Of a stretch of DNA of 64,000 nucleotides, positions 1 to 10,191 are shown piece by piece. The stretch is from Topomyia yanbarensis. Its lineage: Eukaryota > Arthropoda > Insecta > Diptera > Culicidae. The stretch lies in NCBI RefSeq assembly GCF_030247195.1, contig NW_026683351.1, positions 1 through 64,000 on the forward strand, given 5' to 3'. A program made the position numbers and the translations under genes. The notes below the pieces were generated by a model that was given only the letters and a program-made list of their open reading frames with translations, was not told the origin of the DNA and did not search any database. Position 1 is the stretch's first letter. Each line of letters begins with the position of its first letter.

Positions 1-345
1 TGAAAAAGGCAGCGGATGCTTCCCCGGTCTATGCCGGTTGTCACTAACACGGGAGATTATCCGATCGATGGTAGAAACAGTTTTTTCACTTCGCAATGTT
101 TTCACTTCCGATGGCAAATTTTATTTTCACTCCCGAACGGCGCTGCCCGACCGAAGGGCAGCGGAGGCTTTCCCGGTCTATGCCGGTTGTCACACTCGCG
201 GGAACCGAAACAAAATGTTAATTTTTACACTTCACTTTTTCTGCTGATTGCTTTTGCGCGCGTATTCAAGAGCGTCTGCTTGCTATGCTCGAGTACTTCA
301 GAGCGTCCGCTCGGCTCGCTTGTCAGAAACAGACTGATGTGATGA
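1..345. other. Unrecognised sequence left of the H1-upstream spacer
   Basis: No gene is recognised. Two imperfect direct repeats of about 46 bp occur at roughly 8-53 and 155-203, sharing the words GGTCTATGCCGGTTGTCAC and GCAGCGGA. From about 346 the sequence becomes near-identical to the DNA upstream of the intact H1 gene (17607 onward), so this stretch occupies the place where an H1 5' UTR and coding region would be expected. It may be the edge of another mobile element or a rearrangement breakpoint. The ORFs here overlap in several frames and show no family features. Confidence 0.5.
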
Positions 346-1476
346 TAACCGAGGGCCCGGTGTCTGTTGTTTAGGATCGTATTCATCGGCTCTGTTTGGG
401 AAAGCGTAGATGACGGTTGAAAGTTACTATTCGATCGGTGCCGGTAAAATTTTACGGACTGTTGTTTTAAATCAACTCGAATCGAATTACTGCTTGTGAA
501 AAGTACACTGGAAGTTTGCTTTCAATTTACTGCACTGTCCGCACCGTCCAAACTAACACCCGCTGAACATTCTATTTTAAGCGTATGGGCGCATATTATC
601 AAATCATGTATCCGACTATGGCGGCACGTGCAAACTGAATTGTGGTAAATAGGTTAATTTGAACCTTCTAGCAATTGGAAAACCTTTTCGGTGCTATCCA
701 ATCGAAAGAAAACTTCTCTCTATATAAAATTATTTCATTTTTGTATATATTTGCTCGAGCGGAAGTGCTCGTAATTTGGCGACCTGCGGAAAACGTTTCG
801 GTCGGCTGGTCCTTTGCTGAAAACTTTCGTTATTAAAATTACTAAAAAGAAAAAGCTAACGGGTGGCAACACAAATTTCGGATTTTTTTTTTTTCGCAAC
901 CTGTCAAAAAAAAAAAGACAAACGATTTGATTGAAATCGAAATTAGAAGATACGTTCTCCATTGTTGACCAAAAATTAGTGAACATTTCAAACCGATCCG
1001 TAATTGGATGCTGTTCGACGAAGTTTCCGTTTGATGTCGGAACAGGCGCGTAGTACGGCGTCTACGTCAACTTTGCTAATGCATTTCGTGATCTTCTACC
1101 AATCAACTGTTTGCAATTCGTGGCTCTCATAACAAAAAAAAACTCCCGCAGAAATCGGCGATAGGGCGACACTGAAGCAAATTGTGAAGCGGGCTGTGAT
1201 TTTTAGGGTACAAATGGGATCGAATGGGCATTCGGGAGCGATTGTGTTTTTTTGGCCAGGCAAACAGCTTTCTTCGTGCAAAACAAAATATTTACGCAAA
1301 ATAATTTTTATCAACCGGCAAGCGGCAATGAGATTGCCGCGTCGAAAGGTGTTGTAAACAGTCGATGACGCAACATTTTCGCTTTTAAAATATTGTACCG
1401 TACACTTTTCGCCGGGGGATCCTGTGTTGCTCGTAGAACCGTACAACGCGCTTGCGAAATGCTTTCTTGTTTCGAC

Positions 1477-1480
<4 letters not shown>

Positions 1481-1520
<40 letters not shown>
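1481..1520. repeat. (GA)n microsatellite
   Basis: About 20 GA dinucleotides. The homologous tract in the second spacer copy (18742-18771) is about 10 bp shorter, so this is a length-variable marker between otherwise near-identical copies. Confidence 0.95.
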
Positions 1521-1524
<4 letters not shown>

Positions 1525-1826
1525 CCTTGAAAAAAAATCCAACATTTTAGTTGCGGATTTTGATTTTAGTGCACTAATCATCAGTGTTATTTCGCATTGC
1601 TTAGGCTAACTCAAAATTCTATTATTTAGAATATACTGATCAACTCGCTACATCGTTCTGTAGCAGACTTCTCGCATACATAGTCGTCGACATGGCTGTG
1701 AGCTAATAAACCGCACGCGTCGACCATCACATCGAAGGTGCTTCAGCGCACGCATCGATGGGAACGATTGTCCCCCGACGCAGATCACAAACTGGTCTTT
1801 TTTACGATTGCTCAATCTCTCTCCCT

Positions 1827-1846
1827 GTGTGTGTGTGTGTGTGTGT
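1827..1846. repeat. (TG)n microsatellite
   Basis: A run of about ten TG dinucleotides in the H1-upstream spacer; a homologous tract lies at about 19077-19097. Confidence 0.9.
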
Positions 1847-2221
1847 TGTAATTGCTTCCTGTTTGATACAGTACTAACTCACCAGCCATCAACTTTACCT
1901 AACTTTCAGACCAGTTAAAGGTACGCAAATTCATAGGTAGACACAGATAGGTGAAAGCGTGGTAAGCTGAAACGAGCGCGCGCGAACAAAAGAGTCGGTC
2001 GGCGGTTCGTTGCTATCGAGAAACGAGCAGTTTTGTCCCATGATACGCAAGCTCAGGAGAAAGAAAAAGGAAATGCGTATATGAAAAAAAAAAGATGGGT
2101 GGGTAATGTCTAGGACATAACCGGAGTGTCGTGACTACTCGTTTGACTTGTAATTCAAATCGAATGATACTCAATGAAATATGTGGGAATGTTTCAAGTT
2201 ATTCTTTATAATAATTATGGT

Positions 2222-2237
2222 GGTTCTGAAAAGAACC
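2222..2237 (-). terminator. Orphan canonical histone 3' stem-loop in the mobile element
   Basis: On the minus strand it reads GGTTCTTTTCAGAACC followed by ACCA: a 6-bp stem and a TTTC loop, the histone mRNA consensus. AAAGAATAACTTG follows about 15 nt downstream, like a U7 target. No histone coding region is recognised upstream. Further copies are near 19450-19465, 25156-25171, 30405-30420 (+), 46098-46113 and 62433-62448; the block at 54141-58432 has a mutated version near 58289. Confidence 0.75.
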
Positions 2238-2735
2238 TTTGTTGTTGGCGTCTGCGTTGATCGGGGATGCGCTGGATTCTAAGCTCGTTGAGACATTCAT
2301 TCATGAAATGAACAAATTTCATATTTTCTTGCTTTGAACTATCAATGTTAAAATCTCTCGAAACAACCATCGGAATCTTTTCCGTACAGAAATGAACACG
2401 CTTAGCGAAAAACTAGGGGCGGGTAATGTCCGGGACATAACCGCGATGCTCATATTCTTAAAATTCTGCTTGTATCTCCTTCAAATGGCTAAATTTTGCG
2501 CATTAAGTTCGATTCACCGGGCTCAGCGAAATTTTCCTGGGGATCCCGTTCGTTAGTATATTCAGCAAAACAATTTTATTACCGAGTTCTCCGCGTTGAA
2601 TACAGGTCAATAATTTCATATAATGATTTCAACATGCAGACAATGTACATGTATGACAGGTGGGAGTGTTCTGAAGTGGTTTTAGTGGAGGTAACAACAT
2701 AAAATCATGTATTGGACATTTTACAATGATTCTCC

Positions 2736-2775
2736 TTAACCCTGCAAAACCACGTGGTTGGCAGCAGAGGGTTAA
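2736..2775. repeat. 40-bp TTAA-ended palindrome
   Basis: Begins TTAACCCT, has ACCACGTGGT at its centre and ends AGGGTTAA, forming an imperfect inverted repeat. It occurs in each copy of the type I 3' module; in the 57542-58432 copy the centre has a substitution. It may be a tiny TTAA-type foldback element or a cruciform-forming site. No protein is associated. Confidence 0.6.
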
Positions 2776-2992
2776 GTTGTTTGGAAGAGATGACAGTTAA
2801 TATATGATAACTAAAAATATAAAATTGTTCTATAAATTGCAAAGTTATTGCCGCGTTGACCTGAAAATTTGTCATTTCATTCATAAAGGAACAATCATTG
2901 AAATTATGTCAATTTATGCTTTGCAAGATTTGAAATAACTTCGAAGTGTGGTCACGACACCCCTGTTATGTCATATACATTACCAACCCATC

Positions 2993-4450
2993 TTTTTCCA
3001 TTTTGCCTTTGTCCTAATAAGGACGGTTTGTGGATAACTATGTTGATACAAGACGGGAATCTTTTAAAACAATTCAAACCTTGCAGACGATTGTTTTTAC
3101 TGCGTACATCCATACGATCTTTCCCCTTTCGCAGCTCACGCCGAATGAGCACACTTTTCATCAAGCTGTTCCTATTTATTGACTTTACAATGCAGATGGA
3201 AGGATGTCCTTTTGTTCGATAAATGAAAATATTTTCATCATTCGTTTTGGTGTAGCTTTCGCTTAGTGGCAGAGTTGCCACATTCACTGATTTTCTTGGA
3301 AGGATTTGCAAAAACCTTCGGGTTTGTAGATTGGAAAAACATTTTCTTATGATTCACTGGTAAAAGTACAGAATTACCAAGTGCAAACTTAATACTAGTT
3401 AATAAAAGAAACTTTCTAATTAAATTCTTTTTCCATTTTGCCTTCGTCCTAATAAGGACGGTTTGTGGATAACTATGTTGATACAAGACGGGAATCTTTT
3501 AAAACAATTCAAACCTTGCAGACGATTGTTTTTACTGCGTACATCCATACGATCTTTCCCCTTTCGCAGCTCACGCCGAATGAGCACACTTTTCATCAAG
3601 CTGTTCCTATTTATTGACTTTACAATGCAGATGGAAGGACGTCCTTTTGTTCGATAAATGAAAATATTTTCATCATTCGTTTTGGTGTAGCTTTCGCTTA
3701 GTGGCAGAGTTGCCACATTCACTGATTTTCTTGGAAGGATTTGCAAAAACCTTCGGGTTTGTAGATTGGAAAAACATTTTCTTATGATTCACTGGTAAAA
3801 GTACAGAATTACCAAGCGCAAACTTAATACTAGTTAATAAAAGAAACTTTCTAATTAAATTCTTTTTCCATTTTGCCTTTGTCCTAATAAGGACGGTTTG
3901 TGGATAACAATGTTGATTCAAGACGGGAATCTTTTAAAACAATTCAAACCTTGCCGACGATTGTTTTTACTGCGTACATCCGTACGATCTTTCCCCTTTC
4001 GCAGCTCACACCGAATGAGCACGGTTTTCATCATGGTGTTCCTTTTTATTGACTTTACAATGCAGATGGAAGGACGTCCTTTTGTTCGATAAATGAAAAT
4101 ATTTTCATCATTCGTTTTGGTGTAGCTTTCGCTTAGTTGCCACATTCACTGATTTTCTTGGAAGGATTTGCAAAAACCTTCGGGTTTGTAGATTGGAAAA
4201 ACATTTTCTTATGATTCACTGGTAAAAGTACAGAATTACCAAGCGCAAACTTAATACTAGTTAATAAAAGAAACTTTCTAATTAAATTCTTTTTCCATTT
4301 TGCATTCGTCCTAATAAGGACGGTTTGTGGATAACTATGTTGATACAAGACGGGAATCTTTTAAAACAATTCAAACCTTGCCGACGATTGTTTTTACTGC
4401 GTACATCCATACGATCTTTCCCCTTTCGCAGCTCACACCGAATGAGTACG
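2993..4450 (-). repeat. Family 1 tandem array, about 435-bp units with histone stem-loops
   Basis: About 3.4 units of roughly 425-435 bp. On the minus strand each unit has a segment resembling H1 C-tail DNA (GCCACTAAGCGAAAGC against GCCACTAAACAGAAAGC in H1), an AATAAATAGG motif, and then a stem-loop CGTCCTTATTAGGACG or a near variant with a 6-bp stem and 4-nt loop. GAAAAAGAATTTAATTAG follows, resembling the purine-rich element after the real histone stem-loops. The first stem-loop is at about 3011-3025. The ORFs overlap on both strands, vary with indels and have no family signature, so I treat the array as non-coding. Confidence 0.75.
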
Positions 4451-4587
4451 CTTTGCAGTCTTCGATGTTTTGGTGGCATTTTTAGTGGCAGTTACTACCG
4501 CTTTTTCAGTGACTGCGTTTCTTAGCCTTTGGCTTTTTGGCCTTCTCACCGCCACCACCTCCACCAACGTTTTTCTGCTTCTCTCCG
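4451..4587 (-). pseudogene. Histone H1 C-terminal-domain pseudogene
   Basis: On the minus strand this aligns with the H1 gene from [14 protein letters not shown] through [16 protein letters not shown] (about residues 125-190). It gives GGGGEKAKKPKAKK, then a stop and frameshift, then AVVTATKNATKTSK. The globular domain and the true C-terminus are missing, and the array follows directly. A TATA-containing histone-like promoter lies upstream at 4588-4950. Copies are at 21679-21801 with 36399-36416 (split), 28489-28626 (+), 34028-34164, 48320-48456 and 54934-55059 (+). It cannot encode a working H1. Confidence 0.8.
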
Positions 4588-4950
4588 ATGGTAGCTGATT
4601 TGATTGGTCGTCCGATGCAGCTTCTCACGACCACGCACGTCTGTTATGCACTGCGTCTTACACACGTCTGGTTTTGAGAAAAACTGCGACACCCCTATTT
4701 ATAGGTTTTATCATTAATGTTGATTCTCATTTAAAGTAGTTTTTGAACTATTTAAACAAATTTTATATAGCAAACAACGTATCGGTAGCAAGCGTTGAAC
4801 GTTTTCCTTCCGATTTATGAAACAAGATTGGCAATCCGTTTAGTAGAAGAAAAGTTATTAACGTTCAAAATGTACGTAACGCTTTCGCTAATATGCACTA
4901 CTATCGCTTTCTCGCTCGTTCTCGTGGCGTGCATGAGCCTTTCCTTTCCG
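4588..4950 (-). promoter_or_regulatory. Captured histone-like promoter
   Basis: On the minus strand, CTATAAATAG (4695-4704) lies about 110 bp upstream of the H1 pseudogene. Further upstream, about 4891-4945 resembles the native H4/H3 intergenic DNA just before the H3 TATA box (45905-45960): both share ACGAGCGAGA and GCGATAGTAGTG in the same order and spacing. The region is also homologous to the leader of the H3 pseudogene in type II elements (about 21860-22130). Histone origin of the distal part is well supported; activity is unknown. Confidence 0.65.
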
Positions 4951-5312
4951 TCCGACTTCTAATGGCTTAACCAAAATTAATATCCCGGCTTTCCCCCACC
5001 AACTGCTCTCGTCAAGCAACCCAATACGAATAATCATAGGAACAAATGATTTGATATTGATAAATGATATTTATTTTTAGTTTTTGTCGATGGCTAACAT
5101 ATTAAATTTTTAAGTGACACAGAATATTTCTTTACATCTTTAGTACTAAGCTATTTGTAATTTATATTGAAATTTTTTAGACTAATTTGTCTTGAAATGA
5201 TGGACCACCTTGGTGGATAGTTTTGTTTAGAAGCAAAGTTGGGAAATAAACTACTTAAAACTACTATATACACCTTAAATCTACTATATACAACTTAACC
5301 TACTATTTACAC

Positions 5313-7967
5313 TTAACCTACTATGTACAAATTGCTTATTAAAGCATATTCTGATGTGCGGCATTTTTCCACGAATTTTGTTCTGATATCCTCGATGCTT
5401 GAGTCGATTTTTGGAACATTTGCCTCCTCATGTAGGTCTGATATTCTGGTGTCAAATGGACGATTTAGGATCATCCTCAACACTCGATTTTGTGCTACCT
5501 GGATCTTGTTCCTGTGAGTTTGAGCACATGATTCCCACACTGGTGTTGCGTAGAAGATCGCGGGTGCTATTATTTGTTTGTAGACAGCCAGTTTGTTCAC
5601 CCCTGAGAGGCGGGATCGGCGGCAAATCAGCGGATACAAACACCTAACCAAAGTGGAGACCTTAACTAGGGTTCTCTGAACATGCGATCGAAAGAGAAGT
5701 TTCTCGTCAAACAGCAGCCCTAAGTAAACTACTTCGGTGGACCACTCAACCCTTATGCCGTCCATGGTTATTGTGCAAGACTCGGGTGGTTTTAATTTTG
5801 GGGACTGTCGATGTAAGAACATAATTGTTTGGGTTTTAGAGGCATTGATTTTAATTTTCCATATATTACAATACTCAGCAAAGGCGTTAAGGCATCGTTG
5901 GAGTTTGTTAGTAATTTCGCGAGGCATTCTTCCTTTGACTGCTATTGCAGTATCATCTGCGAACTGGAAGAACACACAACCGTCCCCGAGAGGAGGAACG
6001 TCGGAGGTGTAGATGCTATACAGCAGGGGACCTAGCAAGCTGCCTTGCGGCACCCCCGCTGGGATGGAGAACGTGTCTGAGAGGCAACCATTTAGTGATA
6101 CCCTAAACGACCTTTGCTGGAGATAGTTACGGGTGATTTTGACTAGATGTGAGGGAAAATTGGAGTTGCAAAGCTTGTATACAAGTCCGTCGTGCCAGAC
6201 ATTGTCAAACGCTTTTTCGACGTCTAGCAAGGCCATGGCTGTAGACTTGGATACAGATTTGTTCCTCCTGATATTATTTATCACCCGTACTAGTTGATGT
6301 GTGGTGGAATGTCCCTTCCTAAACCCAAACTGTTCCGGTAGGAGGATGTTCTGTTCATCGACAAACTTGAGTAAGCGATTGAGAATCAATTTCTCAAACA
6401 ATTTGCTCAGCGCTGAAAGTAGGCTAATTGGTCTGTAGCTGGAAGGTGATGTTGGATCCTTCCCGGGTTTTCGGATTGGTATAATTTTTGCTACCTTCCA
6501 GCTGCTTGGAAAGTAGTGCAGCTCTAGGCATCTGTTGAAGATAGTACTTAGTAGTGTGTAAAATTTGATGTTCAATCTTTTTAGTACCAAGTTGAAAATT
6601 CCATCAAACCCGGGGGCCTTCATATTTTTGGTATATTTCAGCGCTGAGACAATTTGTTCGGATGTTATTCTATCCTCTGCTGGAACGACACAAGGGGAGG
6701 CATCGATATTCTGGACGCATTGCGCAACCTGATTTTCAAGCGGACTTGGGATGTTCGAGCCAATCAAATGCGATGAGGCAATGTGATCACCAATCGCATT
6801 TGACTTCTCTAGTGGGGTAATAAGAAGCGAACGATCAACCCTAAGAGGAGGAACGGGCTTGGGGTGGGTTCTCAGGACTTTAGCAACCTTCCAGAATGGT
6901 CTTGAGCGATCGTCCAGATTTTGGACAACACGTCCGAAACTTTCGTTTCGGAGTGAGTCCATTCTGGAAGCAATCTGCCTGTTCAGATCGGCCATTTCGC
7001 GCTTTTTATTCAGATCACCAGACCTCTGAAACTGGCGTCTACAAACATTTCTTGATCGAATAAGGAATTTAGTGTGGGAATCAATGGCAATAAACTTACC
7101 CCTCACAGGAACTTGTCGAACGTGCATCTGGTCGGCCACGGAAATGGCTCGTTGAAGCGCCTCCAGCGCACGGTCGATGTCTTCTACGGTGTCTAGCTGC
7201 GGGTTTTCATCGATGTTCCTGTCCACCGTGTTGCTGAACTGCACCCAGTTGACGTGGTGGTAATCCTTCCTCATGCAGCTCGGAGCAGGAACCACGTTGA
7301 CACCGATCTCCGTCACCACCGGTTGATGGTCGGAACTGAGGTCGTTGAGAGCCACTGGCTTTGTCATGTTGATGTTCGATAAGAAGAAATCCAGTGTTGA
7401 GGGATTACCCGACGGAGAGATAAACGTTGGTTCATCTGGAAACTGCACTGTATACAGCCCATGCTGCGCGTGATCAAACAGCAGACATCCATTTTGGTTC
7501 CGCTGATAGTTCCGCCAATCCTCGTGTCGAGCGTTCAGGTCTCCTCCGATGACGAAACGAGAGTTTGTACGAGTGATGAGGGTCAGGTCGTTCTTGAATT
7601 TCGCCGCTAAGCCGTTGCTTATGTTGCACTGTCGAGGGCAGTATACTGCAATGAACCGAACGTCTCCAGTTGATGTTTCCACCTCCACACTAAGAGCTTC
7701 GATGACAGAAGTGCGGACGTGGGGCAAGGTGCGGTACTTAATGCCTTTCTTGATGATGACCGCAACACCACCCCCCCTGGAGTTGGTGCGATCAATCCGT
7801 ACGGTGTTATAATCTGGCATCCAAAAGCTGTCACCAGATTTTAGGTGGGTCTCGGTGATTAGTCCCACGTCGATGTTGTGCCTGCGGACGAAGTCAGCAA
7901 GCTCGATTCTTTTTGCCCGTACAGAGCAAGCGTTCCATGTGACGATGGTTAGCGGTTTACACACCAT
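5313..7967 (-). CDS. Element A ORF2: endonuclease / reverse transcriptase
   Basis: An 884-residue LINE polyprotein. An apurinic-like endonuclease fills about residues 1-225, with TWNACS, ITETH, GGDLNARHEDW and LSSDHQPV covering the expected catalytic N, E, D/N and SDH positions. The reverse transcriptase spans about 445-760, with RPISLLSALSKLFEKLI, EQFGFRKGHST, LLDVEKAFDNVW, the GVPQGSLLGP motif and the catalytic FADD. The C-terminal region is Jockey-like and lacks RNase H. The ATG overlaps the ORF1 stop by 11 bp, suggesting reinitiation or coupled translation. The enzyme nicks target DNA and copies the element RNA in place. Confidence 0.95.
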   Translation of the reverse strand: MVCKPLTIVTWNACSVRAKRIELADFVRRHNIDVGLITETHLKSGDSFWMPDYNTVRIDRTNSRGGGVAVIIKKGIKYRTLPHVRTSVIEALSVEVETSTGDVRFIAVYCPRQCNISNGLAAKFKNDLTLITRTNSRFVIGGDLNARHEDWRNYQRNQNGCLLFDHAQHGLYTVQFPDEPTFISPSGNPSTLDFFLSNINMTKPVALNDLSSDHQPVVTEIGVNVVPAPSCMRKDYHHVNWVQFSNTVDRNIDENPQLDTVEDIDRALEALQRAISVADQMHVRQVPVRGKFIAIDSHTKFLIRSRNVCRRQFQRSGDLNKKREMADLNRQIASRMDSLRNESFGRVVQNLDDRSRPFWKVAKVLRTHPKPVPPLRVDRSLLITPLEKSNAIGDHIASSHLIGSNIPSPLENQVAQCVQNIDASPCVVPAEDRITSEQIVSALKYTKNMKAPGFDGIFNLVLKRLNIKFYTLLSTIFNRCLELHYFPSSWKVAKIIPIRKPGKDPTSPSSYRPISLLSALSKLFEKLILNRLLKFVDEQNILLPEQFGFRKGHSTTHQLVRVINNIRRNKSVSKSTAMALLDVEKAFDNVWHDGLVYKLCNSNFPSHLVKITRNYLQQRSFRVSLNGCLSDTFSIPAGVPQGSLLGPLLYSIYTSDVPPLGDGCVFFQFADDTAIAVKGRMPREITNKLQRCLNAFAEYCNIWKIKINASKTQTIMFLHRQSPKLKPPESCTITMDGIRVEWSTEVVYLGLLFDEKLLFRSHVQRTLVKVSTLVRCLYPLICRRSRLSGVNKLAVYKQIIAPAIFYATPVWESCAQTHRNKIQVAQNRVLRMILNRPFDTRISDLHEEANVPKIDSSIEDIRTKFVEKCRTSEYALISNLYIVG

Positions 7968-9207
7968 ACTGGATGATAAATTTTCCTAGCACTTGAATCT
8001 GCTCGGGCTTATTTCGGCACTTGCGAAGCGCACCGGTCATGTTGACGAATATTTCCATCAGTTCATCTGCAGAGAACAGATCGGGGTTGTTGTTTTGTGG
8101 TGTTGGTCTCCGGAATCCAGGGGGGAGGGGTGGAGATCCTTGCTCGGCGGAAGCACTAGGAGTATCTGGACGGAACGCAGATTGCACCTGCGAAGGTAGC
8201 GGCGGAAAATCAGTTGCATTGAAGACTGGAGCTTTTTCCTTCTTGCGACCCGGTTGGTTGATGGCTGCAGCCTGCTTTCGAATGCGTTTGAACTCCTCTC
8301 GTTTCGGACACTGTTTGTCTGTACTTTGATGAGCACATTTGCAGTTGGCGCATTTAAACGGCGCAGTTTTGTCCTTAAGGCAGTCAGACGTGGCATGATT
8401 TTTAGCGCAATTGTTGCAGCGTGGGTTGATGTTACAGTTGCGGGTACCGTGCCCGAAGTTAAGACAACGCTGGCACTGTGTTACGTCACGACGACCGCCA
8501 CGATATGGTTCCCAGCGGATGATGATCGAGAATAAGGTACGGATTGCTTTCAGAGCGTTGAGCGTTACCGTTCCCTTCCGAAAGTGAACTAGGAAAAGGC
8601 TGTCCGGATACTTTTTATCCTCTTCGTCTTTTCTCGTCATCCGGAAAACAGCAGTTGGTTCTAGTTTGTACCGGTCCACGATTTCCCTTTCAATCGTCTT
8701 GACGTCAAAGTTCGGTAGACCCCTGATGACAACCTTGAAGAGCTTATCACCGGGAATGTCATGTGTGAAATATTCCGCTTTGGATTCCTGCAGAAATTTC
8801 ACAACCAGATCGAAATCGTCTTTCTTTTGTAGCATCACCTTGGTTCCAATGCGCGTTAATTTATATTCTGCTTTTACACCCATAGCAGCGAAGTTGCTTA
8901 CGAGCGTCTCAAGCGGCACTTTTTTAACCACCAATGGTGGAAGTTTTATCTTAACTGCATCCTGTACAGCAGCATGGTTTGGAGAAGGCTTTTGCGTGGT
9001 TGGAAGTGGGTCCGGTGGGGCAGTAGTACTGCAAATGCTGACGTCGTCAACCGAACCGAACGATGAACGCTCGCTTCTAGAGCGAACAGAATTTTGTTTC
9101 CTCTTTAGGCTGGCAGCCTGCTGCGATGAATCACTGCCCGACGATAGGATTCCAGCGCCAGGCTTCTTCTTCCTCTTCGGCCTGTTACGGCCCTTCCCTT
9201 TACTCAT
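7957..9207 (-). CDS. Element A ORF1: Gag-like zinc-knuckle protein
   Basis: A 416-residue RNA-binding protein with a basic N-terminus (KGKGRNRPKRKKK), a central region typical of Jockey Gag proteins (about residues 90-230, including VVIRGLP), and three CCHC zinc knuckles at about 247-305 (CQRCLNFGHGTRNC, CNNCAKNHATSDC and a third). A proline-rich stretch and a short helical C-terminus follow. Its expected role is to package element RNA into particles. The start is the first ATG after a 76-nt leader. It is homologous along its length to ORF1 of element B. Confidence 0.92.
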   Translation of the reverse strand: MSKGKGRNRPKRKKKPGAGILSSGSDSSQQAASLKRKQNSVRSRSERSSFGSVDDVSICSTTAPPDPLPTTQKPSPNHAAVQDAVKIKLPPLVVKKVPLETLVSNFAAMGVKAEYKLTRIGTKVMLQKKDDFDLVVKFLQESKAEYFTHDIPGDKLFKVVIRGLPNFDVKTIEREIVDRYKLEPTAVFRMTRKDEEDKKYPDSLFLVHFRKGTVTLNALKAIRTLFSIIIRWEPYRGGRRDVTQCQRCLNFGHGTRNCNINPRCNNCAKNHATSDCLKDKTAPFKCANCKCAHQSTDKQCPKREEFKRIRKQAAAINQPGRKKEKAPVFNATDFPPLPSQVQSAFRPDTPSASAEQGSPPLPPGFRRPTPQNNNPDLFSADELMEIFVNMTGALRKCRNKPEQIQVLGKFIIQYGV

Positions 9208-9297
9208 CTCACGGGTTGAACGAACAAAATAAGAGCGAATGTAAAAACACGTCTATACCGCGCGAACAAATAACGAACACTCCATCATAGGAACAAA

Positions 9298-10132
<835 letters not shown>

Positions 10133-10175
10133 ATTTGGTGTGTGCCCAGAACGAAAAAAAAAAACAGCAACAAAC

Positions 10176-10191
10176 GGTCCTTTTCAGGACC
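10176..10191 (+). terminator. H3 mRNA 3' stem-loop
   Basis: GGTCCTTTTCAGGACC has a perfect 6-bp stem and TTTC loop and is followed by AACCA. A purine-containing AAGAATTATTAG about 20 nt downstream is the probable U7 snRNA target. The stem-loop-binding protein and U7 machinery would cleave between them. Confidence 0.95.

Larger units (their letters stand above)
346..2093. repeat. H1-upstream spacer, copy 1 (orphaned from its gene)
   Basis: This is a near-identical copy of 17607-19321, which lies upstream of the intact H1 gene. Differences are small indels in homopolymers and microsatellites. No gene, RNA or coding signature is visible; ORFs here are opened by low-complexity DNA. It ends in an A-run after GGAAATGCGTATATG, where a type I mobile block begins. 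The same word stands to the right of the blocks at 41461 and 53501, leading into H4 3' flanking DNA, so it belongs to the H1-H4 spacer of the ancestral histone unit. Confidence 0.75.
2094..2992 (-). repeat. Type I 3' module with two opposed hairpin ends
   Basis: Both ends resemble the type I 3' terminus in inverted orientation: GATGGGTGGGTAATGTC at the left, and the complement of GATGGGTTGGTAATGTA at the right, each followed inward by GTGTCGTGAC. A third 3'-end-like hairpin lies inside at 2422-2442, next to CTAG at 2413-2416. A canonical histone stem-loop (2222-2237) and a 40-bp palindrome (2736-2775) are also inside. The module recurs at 19322-20220, 25028-25926, 29650-30548 (inverted), 45970-46868, 57542-58432 (inverted, more diverged) and 62305-63203. 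The 68-codon ORF inside has no recognisable product. Confidence 0.6.
5047..9283 (-). mobile_element. Jockey-clade LINE, element A copy 1, full length
   Basis: A 4237-bp non-LTR retrotransposon flanked by a 14-bp target duplication ATCATAGGAACAAA (5033-5046 and 9284-9297). The matching empty site is intact in the nested blocks (about 28040 and 34615). The sense strand starts GGAGTGTTCG, has a 76-nt 5' UTR, ORF1 and ORF2 overlapping by 11 bp, and a 265-nt 3' UTR. The tail is not poly(A) but ends in TATCATTTATCAATATC-like repeats. Short repeats of CTACTATATACA type lie just past ORF2. Both ORFs are open, so the copy may be recently active. Confidence 0.9.

Noticed and set aside
1096..1581. 161-codon minus-strand ORF containing a Ser-Leu repeat
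   Set aside because: It is opened by translation of the (GA)n microsatellite, and the copy at 18359-18832 simply shortens with the repeat.
2094..2992. Simple TIR MITE of about 900 bp
   Set aside because: The two ends do look like inverted repeats, but each is the hairpin 3' terminus of the larger type I element, and complete type I copies with clean flanks extend past it.
2993..4450. CRISPR-like repeat array
   Set aside because: Units are over 400 bp, nearly identical throughout, without repeat-spacer alternation, in a eukaryotic histone locus.
2952..4525. Repeated ORFs of 60-120 codons on both strands in the family 1 arrays
   Set aside because: They recur with the repeat unit, overlap on opposite strands, change with small indels and show no protein family; the conserved part is the stem-loop region.
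8021..9232. Plus-strand ORFs antisense to element A ORF1, such as the 188-codon one
   Set aside because: They are reverse-frame shadows of a conserved zinc-knuckle ORF and recur identically in all three copies.
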